Of a stretch of 64,000 bases of DNA, positions 1-11,430 are shown in pieces (positions within the stretch are counted from its first letter, which is position 1; the number at the start of each line of letters is the position of its first letter). The notes under the pieces are model-generated. The model was not told where the DNA came from. It did no database searches and saw only the letters and a program-made list of their open reading frames with translations. The stretch spans positions 630,001 to 694,000 of the forward strand of contig JALIRH010000043.1 in NCBI GenBank assembly GCA_023055505.1. The letters run 5' to 3'. Source of the DNA: Callipepla californica brunnescens. Lineage: Eukaryota; Chordata; Aves; Galliformes; Odontophoridae. The position numbers and the translations under genes are program-made.

Positions 1-3000
1 TCCCTGCACCTCCAGAAGCAAGACCCTCCCAAAGCGGAGCACTGCCGTCCTTCACCCAGCACCGATCCCATCAGAGCTGTGCCTGCACCGCCTCCTGGAA
101 CAAACTCTCCTTCAACATCAGCTCCAGAAAGCAGACCTCTCTGATGCTTTGGTACAGCAACCAACTCAGAAAACAGCCACGAAAGCACCGCAGCACTGAC
201 GATCACCCAACGCTCCGAGCAACGCACCGCAGCACAGCGACCAACGCATCGCCCGCGTGTTGGACCGCAGCCCCTCCAGCTCAGGGCTGGGCTCAGCCCC
301 ACGGACCCCGCGCTGGTACGTGGGGTGTCAGTCATGAAGCAGAAGTTCGTCCGCATGTTTTTGAGAGGGGAAAAGGCTGAATAAATGGAGATGTCACAGC
401 AGACATCCCAGGCGGCTTCCAAGATGATGCAACGTTATTAAAAATAGCTTTTTTCTTACAGGTCTCCTTTGAAATAGAGGTTACTCATCTAAATTGTGAA
501 CTAAGTGTGTGAAAATAAGTGATAAATACGTTCTGCTGCAAGTGGTCTCAAGCACCAAGAGTGTGCGTACAACGTAACCAGCGCTCCGAGGCAGCACTCC
601 AACAGAGATGAGCAATTGGAAGAGGTAACGGCCCCTGGAAGCGCACGGCCCCACGGACCCGGGAAGAGATGACCCCGTTGCACTCAGCACAGGTCGGGAT
701 TTCCTCTGACAGAACCTCAGACCCATCCAAGATTTGCTCACACCACAAAGACCTCCACGTGACCACTGCAGTGAATATCCACCCGGGTGAAGTGGTTTGT
801 GCTGGGGAAGACAGCAGCACAGCACGAGAGCCACGTCCCTCCCTCAGCTGCACCAAACGGACGGATCCTTCACCACACACCGGGCAGCTCTGGGGCACTT
901 CACACTCCCCCTCCTCACACCAACAACTGCATCAGAAAGACCAAAAGAAATCCAGGCCTCAAAGCTTCTTTCTTGGTAAACAAGGAAGTCAATCACAATA
1001 ATGAATGCTCTAAGTCTGAATGCAACCACTTCTTTCAAGAAAAGACTCCAGAAGCCAGAAGAAAGCAGCCACAACTTTCCCTGGGCACCGAGGAGCGCTG
1101 CAGCGCAGAGCTGCATGACTGCTGCCTGTGGGAAGACAGCAGAACAGCTTCTCGTGCTTCTACGCTGGAGATCAAGTCAGATTTAAGTCACAATTTGCTT
1201 TTAAGGCTGTTCAGAACTCCCATTTTTCTGCCCTCCATAAGAGCAGCACAACAGATAGTCCTGCCTGCCCACCTACTGCTCACTGCGTGTTGCAAGAGAA
1301 GTCCACGTCCGTACGAAGAACCTCCGCTCCACCACTCCTGCTCTCATTCAAAGAGGTTGAAATGGAAGACAGCCCCCTGCCTACAGGCATTTCTGAACAA
1401 TGGACTGATTTTTCCACTGCTAATTATTGCCCTGGATAAGTATCAAGCAGAATTACAATTTAACATACATTGCTGCTAAGCTTATGGGGCTACCGACCTG
1501 CTGGAGGCCCAGCAGAGCTCTGAGCTCCCCAGCACAGCACTGCCACCTCCTCCTGTGCCTCTGCTGAGCTGCAGCAGCGTCACAGCACTGCCAGCATTCA
1601 CCTATGGAGAAAGCACATTCACCACAGAGCACAGCTCCTGGCACCTGAACTCTGCACAGCTACAGCGTTATAGAAAGTAACACCAGAAGCAGAACCAGTG
1701 TCAGCAGGTTGGAGGTCACAAGGAGCCATAGCTCTGTTGGAACTGTACTTAACTGGGTTGACACTGAGTGTAAGGGAAAGTGGCCACGAGGAGAGGGCCC
1801 AGAGCAAAAAGAATTCACAAAGTAACGTCTCAGTGTCAGCCAAGTTAAAGGACAGCAAACTCCAACGACTCTGAGATGTGAAAGCCCACCATCACCCACT
1901 ATCACTCATTGCTGCCACTCGAGCAGGGGACGCTGCAGCTCACGACAAACGCGCAGCACTGTGGGTTACTGCAGACGTTACAGGTCAGGGTGGTTTTCCT
2001 CTCAGCTTTCACATCGCTTGCACAGTGCTCCAGGACGCTTCAAAATGGCAACAACTTCATCAGCTATGCTGAGAGCACAACGCCCGACCATCGGGGGAGA
2101 GATCCGCTCAGGGAGAAGCGGGCACAGCTCTGATGGAGCCCGAAGCCCATCCCGTGCGCTGCTGGGCAGCACACCGTGCTGCAGCCTGGCTCACCACGGC
2201 CGCTCTGCCACAGACTGCAGACGTTGGGACCAGCACAGCTCTGCGTGCTGCTGCGGCCACGCTGATCTGAGACTGCAGAGATCTGACAGACTGCAGACCC
2301 CACACTGCTCACACCGTAATAAACACAGACGTGAAGAGCTACTTCAGTGCGCCAAAAAACCTTAAAAGGGGTAAATAGCACTTTGGATAAACTTACACAC
2401 GAAGACCACTTACTGGTAAAGTCTACGCCGGCTCCCGTGCTTACTCTACATCCCAGAAGGAGCACATAAGCTCATTAGCGCTCTGCAGGGAAGGATAAAA
2501 GCGAAGACCGAGGCTGCCCGCTGCTGGAGCCGCTCCAGCGCCCCGGATCCACCTCCGGAACCCTCCGGGAGCCCCAGAACGCGGGGGCAGCCCCGGGCCC
2601 GGCGGCGGAGGGGCCGCGGAACAGGTGGGCGCCCCGCGAGGCTCCGCAGCCCGGCCCAGAGCCCCCTGCAGGCCGCACCCGAGCCGCGGCCTGGCGTGGG
2701 GAGGCCGCGGGGCCGCGCGCCGCATGGCCGGGCACAGCCGGACGGCGCCGGGAGACGGCGCGGGGTTGGGGGGGGGGAAGGGGGAGCGCGGCCCGAAGGG
2801 AAACGGGGAAAGAGCCCGGAGCTGCCCCGGAGCGAGCGGGCGGAGCGGCGCCGCAGGGACCGCCGGACCGGGGCTGAGCGCGTTGCCGGGAGCCGCCGCT
2901 ACCGCCCGCGGCGGAGGCTTCCGGTGCCCGGGGAGGAGCGCGTCGCGCCGCGGTCCCGGAGGAGGAGGAGGCGGCGGCGGCCGCGCGGCTCCCGGCGCTC

Positions 3001-3078
3001 CCTCGGCGGACGGCGGCCGGAGCGGGGCGGGCAGCGGCCGCCGGTCGGGGAGCCCCGGGCCCCGCGGGCCGTACTCAC
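1..3078 (-). other. MED26: 5' part of MED26 intron 1
   Basis: Everything below the MED26 exon 1 donor is intron of that gene as far as the window goes. Bases 1-2450 are ordinary single-copy sequence; I saw no splice-flanked conserved exon, RNA gene or clear mobile element. Bases 2450-3078 belong to the CpG island. The longer ORFs here (for example 787-1479 and 1961-2365) overlap one another in several frames and resemble no protein I know, so I treat them as chance. Confidence 0.65.
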
Positions 3079-3153
3079 GTTGCTCTGCGGGTCGATGGCC
3101 TGCAGCAGCCGGTCCCTGATCTGCTGCGGGGAGGGGGCCGGAGCCGCTGTCAT
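3079..3153 (-). CDS. MED26: MED26 first coding exon (Mediator subunit 26), partial gene
   Basis: The exon encodes 25 residues starting MTAAPAPSPQQIRDRLL and ending DPQSN. It is followed by a consensus donor (GTGAGT, plus-strand 3073-3078) in phase 0. As I recall the human protein, it also begins MTAAPASPQQIRDRLLQAID and breaks after the same SN. MED26 joins Mediator to RNA polymerase II and recruits elongation factors through its N-terminal TFIIS-type helical domain, of which this exon is the very start. The remaining exons lie before base 1. The ATG is preceded by a CpG-rich leader on the minus strand. Identification rests on 25 residues plus synteny with SMIM7 and TMEM38A. Confidence 0.87.
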
Positions 3154-3630
3154 TGCCTGGGCGAAGCGGGGCGGCTGCGGCCGGGGCGGGCGGGCGGCGG
3201 GGGCCGGGCCGGGCCGGGGCGGCGGCGGCTCCTCACTCGCCGGCGGCGGCGGCGGCGGCCTCCTCGGGGAGCCGGAGTCGCATGTTCGCTCCCCGCGGAG
3301 CGGGGGCGACGGCGCTCGGAGCGGGGCGCGGAGGAACCGCGGCGGAGCGACCGGGCCGGGCCCGACTGCTCCGTTCGGGGCCGAACTCAACTGTGAGCAG
3401 GAGCCAGCCCCGCGCAGGGCACCATGGGACACGCCCGACGCCGTTACGCACGGCGCGCCCCTGACGTCCCGCCGCACGCACCGGCGGGCGCGGACAGCGC
3501 GTGCGCGGCGGGCACGGCGACGGGAGGGGGGGGGGCGCGCGTGCGCGGTGCCCGCAGCGGTGCGCGTGCGTCGTGGGGCGCGGGGGGCGCGCGCGGAGGT
3601 GCGGGGTCACACGCGGGGCCGAAGGAGCGC

Positions 3631-3655
3631 GGGGGGGGGGGGGGGGGGGGGGGGG
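3631..3655 (+). repeat. Uninterrupted 25-base G run
   Basis: Twenty-five consecutive G on the plus strand, about 480 bp upstream of the MED26 start codon. It can form G-quadruplexes on the plus strand and is likely to be length-variable or misread in assemblies. Confidence 0.95.
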
Positions 3656-3830
3656 ACGGCCCCGGAGCTCCGCGGCGCCGCGGTTGAAGCCCCGCGCTGT
3701 CCGTTGGCGGTGCGAGGCGGACCCGGGGGGAACGGAGCGCTCCCGCGTCCCGTGACAGCGGACGCGGGTCCTGAAGGAGTTGCGGATCGCCCCGCCCGCC
3801 CCGCAGCGCTCCGATCGCCCGTAAATCAGT

Positions 3831-3866
3831 GAATAAATCACAGCGAATAAATCACAGCGAATAAAT
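3831..3866 (+). repeat. Short tandem repeat with three AATAAA hexamers
   Basis: Two full 14-bp copies (GAATAAATCACAGC) at 3831-3844 and 3845-3858 and a partial third copy to 3866. Each copy carries AATAAA on the plus strand. The repeat lies between the SMIM7 3' end and the MED26 promoter, both minus-strand genes, so the hexamers would act only on plus-strand transcripts. Confidence 0.85.
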
Positions 3867-3925
3867 TTCCCCCACGTCAGAATGAACAAAACTTCAAACG
3901 AACGTTTACCCTTAAATAGAACTTT

Positions 3926-3931
3926 TTTATT
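3926..3931 (-). terminator. SMIM7: Candidate SMIM7 polyadenylation signal
   Basis: AATAAA on the minus strand (TTTATT on plus), about 560 bp past the SMIM7 stop. It would give a 3'UTR covering 4492 down to about 3910 and leave about 770 bp before the MED26 ATG on the same strand. Confidence 0.55.
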
Positions 3932-4060
3932 CAACCAAATCCAAAATGATTCCAAAAGAGTTCCTCGGGATTACGGACATTTTTCTATTCAAAGTCCCTT
4001 ACATATTGCTTAGGAAAAAAAACCTCATCTCGGAATATTTCATCTAAAAATGAATTTGTT

Positions 4061-4074
4061 GGGGGGGGGGGGGG
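4061..4074 (+). repeat. 14-base G run in SMIM7 3'UTR
   Basis: Fourteen consecutive G on the plus strand, read as a C run in the inferred SMIM7 3'UTR. Confidence 0.9.
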
Positions 4075-4492
4075 AAGTGAGAAAGTGAGAACCCCTTTTT
4101 TGAGACGCCCTTATCTACTTCTCCACCCAAAAATGGGATAGTGAGGAAAGAAAACGAGCTTTTCTTCCAGGTTACACCAACACGTGGCTCAGCGTCACCA
4201 GGAGGGACTCGAGGAGCAGCGGAGCTGGGAGTGACCGACGACGTCTGCGTCCCCCACGCAGCTGCAGCTCCGCTGTGCTCCAGGCGCCCAACAAAACGCG
4301 GTCTCTTTTTTTCCTCCAGTGGAGCTGAAGCAATGCGTGCCGTCCCTCGGCTGCGGCAGGGGCTCCCGCTGCAGCTCCCACCACAACCCCAGGGCTGTAC
4401 TCTGAAAGCACTGTCATCTTTTACTTGATAGAAAAGTTACGTTTGCAGCCAAAAGTCTCTTCCAAGTTACCAGACATGTTTGTGGATGACTT

Positions 4493-5554
<1,062 letters not shown>

Positions 5555-5872
5555 GGCGGCGGTCCCGGCGCCGGAAGCGGAAGGGGCGGGCGCTCTGCCC
5601 GCGGCGGCGGCGCACGCGCGGTTCGGACGCGCGCCCCCCGGGCCCGGCCCCGCTGCGGGCGGTGCTCCGCGCTCCGACGGCGGCTGCGCGGCGCGGCGCG
5701 GCGCGGCGGGGGAACCGCGCGGGCGGAGAGCGCGGCGCTCCGCGGGACCGCCCGTTGGAGCGAGGCCGCGCCCCGGGACAGCCCTCGGGGCGGGGCGGCC
5801 GCGCGGGGGCGGAGCGGGAGCGGCGGCGGCGGGGACGGCGGCGGCGGCGGTGCGGAGCGGTCCCGCGGCGCC

Positions 5873-8800
5873 ATGGAGCTGCCCGGAGCTCTGCAGCTGG
5901 GCGAGCTGGCCGCCGCCTTCGCCGCGGTGCCCGTCTTCCCGCTCTTCGACACGGCGTACTTCATCGTGTCCGTCCTCTACCTCAAGTACGAGCCAGGTCA
6001 GTGCGGGCCGCGGGTCGGGTGCTGAGCGCGCCGGGCCGAGCTCACATCGCCGCCGCTCCGCCCGCCCCTCCCCGGGACATCGCCGCTTCCCCGCTGCGTT
6101 TACGCGGCGCTGTGCTCTGTGAGCTCTCTGAGCTCTCCGAGCTCTCCGTGCTCTCCGAGCTCTCCGTGCTCTCCGTGCTCTCCGTGCTCTCTGAGCTCTC
6201 CGTGCCCCCCGCGCTCTGCGTTTATCGGTCTCGCTGTAGCTGCAGAATGGATGAGGGAAGACGCCCGCTTTGCCGCGCTCCGGGTGCCCCAGTTGCCAGG
6301 TTCCTGCGCGGTGCAGCAGCAGCGCGCTGTTCTATTTCAGCTCCCTGTAAACACGAGTGCTGCGTTTTCGAGGCCTGATCCCTTACAGCTGTCTTCCAGC
6401 ATTAAGTCCTGGGCGAGGGTAGCAGCCAACCCCTGGGAAGGTATTTCCTCTAATCCCCTCGGGCTGTGTAAGGCTGCAGCCCAGCTCCCAACGGTGGATG
6501 GTGGTCAGGGTAACGTCCCCTTTCCCCCTTGGAACGCGGCGAGGCTTAATGGAGCCACAGAAAAATGTCATTAGCTTTCCTCCTCGATCCAACCTTTGGG
6601 TTCCTGTACATGAGCTCCATATCACGGCTTTGCAGCTGCCCTGCTTCCACCGGCCCTTCAGCCGGTTGGGACGCCGGTGGGGACGGAAGGCTTTTGCTGC
6701 TGTTTCACCTCACTGGAGCGCTGTGGATGTCACATTTCAGCATTCTTTAACTCCTCCCATGCTGGGGGAGGTTGTGCGAGAAACCAGAATGTATCCCCAA
6801 AGAGCAACTGCTTAAATACCTGGCTGTTATCTTCTGAACTTGGAGGGTACTTGAGGTCCAGCACAGTAGCAGTGAAGAATCCTCAAACCCCCTCCATTCA
6901 CAGAAAGATTAAGAATTGCTGTTCTGTTTTTACAGGTGATCTTATGAGTGACCAGGTTGCTCATGAACTCTAGAGGCACCTAGGCTGAAGCAGTGGAGAG
7001 AATGGTACTAGTGTGCATTTAGGTTTCAGGCTGCAAAAAAAAAGCGTTGATTTCAAGGGAAAAACCTTTCTGCTGCAGCACGGAGCAGCAAACATAGGAG
7101 CTCAACTTCCAGTGACTGCATTCATGTGAAGCCTTGTGGGGCCTGCAGGCTGTGAGCTCTATCTCACACTGGTTCAGGCTTTGCTGGGTGCTTGTTTTGG
7201 CATTCTATTTTACAAGCACTTTTCTTTGACTTATTTTCTGTTGGAGCACGTCGAAAACGAGCGCCTTTCCTCGGCCTTTGCTGAATGTGTGTTTACCCGC
7301 AGGAGCCGTGGAGATGTCTCGCAGGAGTCCTTTTGCCTCCTGGCTTTGTGCCATGCTGCACTGCTTTGGAAGTTACATCCTCGCTGATCTGCTCCTTGGA
7401 GAGTCACCTATTCACTACTTCAGTAACAACTCCAGCGTCATCCTGGCCACAGCAGTCTGGTGAGTGCTCCTCAGCTACGGAGCGCATGAGGGGACGTATT
7501 CTGTTCGTGGGACGTGCATGTATTGACTTGTTTGGATTTGTGGAGAACGCAGAGGTGCTGCAGAGCAGGCTGAGTCTTTTGTATTTCTGGATCCCGTCTG
7601 CAGTTTCCCCGAGCAGCTGTCCAATGCGTTGGTAATGTGAGTGGAGCCAGCCCCTCTGCAGGACGGTTCTATTCATAGCTGCCACAGCTGAACTGCGGCC
7701 AAGCTGCAAAGGCAGCGTGTGCTGCACTGACACCACACACAGAAGGGTGGCACACACTGGAGATCTGGGGACATTTTGGCTGCTTTTACGTGACAGAACC
7801 AGCATTTCCTTCTCCCTGACATAACTTAGGCTAACTGCACAGCGCTCTTTATCTTCTCTGTTGAGTCCCAGGTCAAGATGAACAGATGGGTCCTTAAGCT
7901 CCTCGTGGTTTTGTTCCAGGTATCTGATGTTCTTCTGCCCCATGAACCTCTTCTACAAGTGCGTTAGCTTTCTGCCCGTGAAGCTCATCTTTGTGGCTAT
8001 GAAGGAGGTGGTCAGAGTTCGCAAAATTGCGGCCGGGGTCCACCACGCTCATCACCAATACCACCACGGCTGGTTCATCATGCTGGCTACTGGATGGGTC
8101 AAAGGTGACGCCTGGCACACTCCAACGCACCCACACTGCGGGGAGGGAGGGGAGAATCTGAGGTCACCACATCACTCGGTGCTGACCAGGCTGGACAGCG
8201 GATGCATTCAGCTGGCCCCAGTTAATCACGTTCCCTACAACACACATCTGTTCACACTCACAGAATGGCTGTCAGCTGAGTCACTGGAGACATGAAGACT
8301 TGGGAGTCACTCGTGGGTGTAGAGTTCAGTAATTCTTCATCATTGTGTTCTACTGTCTCTGTCCTTGCCTGTGTCTCTTTGGGAAGTTCTTCCAGTGTTG
8401 AAACAGTCCAGACAGTTTTCCCTTAGTTTTGTAATTGCAGTAAGCATTTGTGCATCAGTAGATGTAACAGAGGCAAAACACCATCAGGAAACACTGCAGA
8501 ACTCTACAAAGCGTTTGCCTGCTCTGTTGTTTTAGGGTAACCTTAATTTTGGGATGAATGTCACGAACCTTCCCCCTACATTGCAGTTATCCTCTGGGGA
8601 TCTAGAGGAGTCACAGCTCTGTTTTGGTGTGGCAGCTGTAGCTGTTCGCTTTTACTGTTTCACAGGTTCTGGTGTTGCCTTGATGTCAAACTTTGAGCAA
8701 CTGCTGCGTGGGGTCTGGAAGCCAGAAACAAATGAAATTCTTCACATGTCTTTGTAAGTAACTAGCCCAGACATCCTATGTCAGACTGAAAATGAAATGT

Positions 8801-9601
8801 AAAGAACATTCAGGACTGGACACAAAATATACAAACTTTTGAGACAAGTTCTTTATTTCTCTTCTAGCCCTACAAAAGCCAGTCTGTATGGCACAGTCCT
8901 TTTCACTCTGCAACAAACCCATTGGCTCCCTGTCTCTGAAGCCAACCTCATCTTCTTTTTCACCATGTTCATGATAGTTTGCAAGGTAAGTTTACAGCAG
9001 ATCTGCTGTTAACAAATCTGTGGAACCAGAGAAAGGGTAGAGAATGAAGAAGGGGGTGTTCAGCAGTTTAAATTGAAACACTGACTTTGAAATGCTGCTT
9101 CCTACTCTGCAGAGCATTAATGAGACACTAGGGCTAATTCTTGCATCTAGGTCTGGTAACCTTACTGGAAGGCAGCGGCCATACATACCAGGAAAGATCT
9201 GCTCAGGAAATTACAGGCTAAATTCTCCATGATGTATTCAGTGTGGTAGAAGGTCCTTGTGATGCAGCCTTGGGTTACATAGCAACAGGGACTCTTACCT
9301 GGGCTAAGCAGGGTGTTCTTCACTAGTCAGTCCTTCATAGCTGTGTGTGTGGTCTTTAACTCTTTCCACTCTTGCCTGGCAGGTTTTCATGACGGCAACT
9401 CATTCTCACGCCTCACCTTTTGCTCCAGTGGAAGGCTTCATCTGCCCAGTTTTCTTTGGCTCTGTTTCTAGCGGACACACGAGCCATCATAATCAGCATG
9501 GGCCCTCCCATGAGGCCTCCTATCAACCACATCCTCCTGTGAAGTCAAAAGAGGAGCTCAATGAAGGCACAAGGAAACGAAAAGCGAAAAAAGCTGAATA
9601 A
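5873..9601 (+). CDS. TMEM38A: TMEM38A, trimeric intracellular cation channel A (complete, 6 exons)
   Basis: Exons 5873-5996, 7303-7459, 7920-8104, 8666-8753, 8868-8985 and 9383-9601 join in phase to 296 aa (human about 299). TRIC-A is a homotrimeric K+-permeable channel of sarcoplasmic and endoplasmic reticulum that carries counter-ion current during Ca2+ release. Family blocks seen include [20 protein letters not shown] (exon 1/2), [20 protein letters not shown] (exon 2), the basic motif KEVVRVRK at residues 122-129 in exon 3 followed by a His-rich turn ([11 protein letters not shown]), [20 protein letters not shown] (exon 4), and the last transmembrane helix in exon 5. The tail is hydrophilic and ends RKRKAKKAE, a KKXX-type ER retrieval signal. 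The Lys/Arg motif matches the lipid-binding KEV-R-K segment of TRIC channels. TMEM38B is the alternative paralogue, but the sequence and the SMIM7 neighbour favour TMEM38A. Confidence 0.97.
6112..6210 (+). repeat. 9-bp minisatellite in TMEM38A intron 1
   Basis: About eleven copies of a 9-base unit alternating GAGCTCTCC and GTGCTCTCC. Because the unit is a multiple of three it stays open in frame as Leu-Ser-Glu/Val repeats, but it lies inside intron 1 downstream of a good donor, so it is not coding. Confidence 0.93.
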
Positions 9602-11430
9602 AAAAGCAACCAAACAGTAAACAGGCCAAGAAAATTCCTCCAGAGCTGTGTCTCAAAGCCACCTGTGGCCTCCTTTGTTCTCCAGTCCACTCACGGACTT
9701 CAGAGGAGAGGTGGAAGTGAGGACACTGCCAGGCAGGTCCCTGAATTTCAGTTGTGCTCTCTGTGCTGCTCCTTGCTTCTTGGTCTCTGTCTCTCTATTC
9801 TAATCATATTTTCAGGGATTTATAGATTTGTGCCAGGATAAGTGGGTGCCAGTTCCCAACTGTCAGCAATTGTGAGGCATCATCTTTCACTGTGTTTATT
9901 TATGAATGGAAATAATGTTTTGTGCTCCTACGGCTGCTCCTGTGAGTTTTCATTGACCTTTCTGATGTCTACCAGAACAACAAACTGTTTAGACACAATC
10001 AATGTGGAAATTGGATTTCATGCTCAAGGAAATTAAATGGGCTTTTATGACCCTGATTTAATTTTTCCTAGCTCCTGCATCTGCCATGTCTCCAAATGAT
10101 GTGACATTCTATATGCAGTGAGGATGTCAGCTGTGGTGTCCTGGCCAAATTCTACTCTGAAATTACATTTTTCTCCTCCAAATTCCTTCTGATTCTTAAT
10201 GAACGGTCACTTTCTTAACTAAGACTTTGTTTGCAAGACCTGAAGCTGGAAAATGCTCTTAAATGCCATCTACTGGCACTGTAACTATTTTAAACTGTTT
10301 TGTAGTGTTGCTGCTCTGTTAGCAATTGTGCGTCCCACCTGAAAGCTGACTGTCTTTACTTGGGAAAGAAGCATGGTTTTGGTTTGTTTGTAATCCTGTG
10401 GGATATAAGAAGAGTATGTGAGTGTAAATAAGTATTTATTACTATTTATTTATAATTGCCAAGGCACCTAATGAATAGACCTGAAACCTAAAACGTTGCA
10501 TCTTTATAACAGGAGGATTGGAATACGTGTAAGTAAGGGCCTAAGCTGTGCTTGAAGCAGTGACTTTGGTGTGCTCGTGGGCAGCCTGAACACCTTCTGT
10601 ATGCTGGAGAAAACATTTCTTATAAATTAAATTAGAAAGGCTGAAGAAACAGATTTCACACCAGCTGACTGAAATGTTAATGGACTCATAAGAGAACAGC
10701 AGCTTAAGAAACAGAGTTTCCTTTGTAGGGCCCTTTTTGCCAAACCACTGATCTGTGCCCAGAGAGGGAGGGAGGATGTGAAATGCCTTGCATGGCTCAG
10801 GGAGCAGTCAGTCAGCTTGTTCATGTTCTGCTTAATGAATGCTGGCTTTTAGAATAGTTTGAAGCTGTTCCTATAACTGATTTTACAAGAGTCATCTTAA
10901 GCATCGTGCCCTAAAGACCATACCTCATTCTGAGGTGGATTTTATCACTAATGGCAGGGAGCACTGCAGTGCCTGGGGTGTGGTGCTGGGCTTCCAGCTG
11001 AGCAGCATGTCACCGTCCCCAGCAGTAAGGCTTGCTGCTGTCACCTTGCAGTGGGGAATAGAAATTGAAGGATTTAGGAAAACGTGACTGGGTGTTTTTT
11101 TTTGTTTGTTTGTTTTTGATGTGTGTCCCTACTCTGGAATTGAAACTCTGATGTTTAGAAAAAAGAGTTACTGTATACAACCAGATCAAAGCCAGTAACA
11201 GAGGTCAAACGATCCATGGGTTTGGGTTCTGGAAGTGCCTTAACTTTGTGAGTTTCCCTCCAGCAGAAAACAGCTTCTACCTGACAACAGTCTGGTTTTG
11301 CAGATACTAGTCTACAGAAACCCGGTGTATCAGCAGCACGCGTGAGACTCTGCGGAATGGTTTATGAGATGTCTGATTCGAGGGGAATTCTGTTTTATAA
11401 AAGCCCTTATTAAAATAAAAATTACAAAGT
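9602..11430 (+). other. TMEM38A: TMEM38A 3'UTR and downstream DNA
   Basis: No ORF of note. Possible polyadenylation hexamers on the plus strand are ATTAAA at 10032-10037 and 10626-10631 and AATAAA at 11414-11419; I cannot tell which is used. A T-rich tract with GTTT repeats lies at about 11094-11117. Confidence 0.5.

Larger units (their letters stand above)
2480..3830. promoter_or_regulatory. MED26: CpG island / MED26 promoter
   Basis: Extremely G+C-rich, CpG-dense block centred on the MED26 start codon, with GGC runs at about 3238-3262 and a CRE-like TGACGTCC at about 3472-3479, some 320 bp upstream of the MED26 ATG. There is no TATA box at a sensible place, which fits a housekeeping CpG promoter. 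The start site cannot be fixed from sequence. Long ORFs in all frames here are a by-product of base composition. Confidence 0.8.

Noticed and set aside
787..1479. 230-codon ORF on the plus strand inside MED26 intron 1
   Set aside because: Overlapped by open frames in other registers, low-complexity Ser/His/Arg composition, no recognisable domain and no splice or promoter context.
2696..3832. 378-codon plus-strand ORF across the MED26 CpG island
   Set aside because: Arg/Gly/Ala-rich product of extreme GC content with open frames on both strands; it is antisense to a real exon and contains a G25 run.
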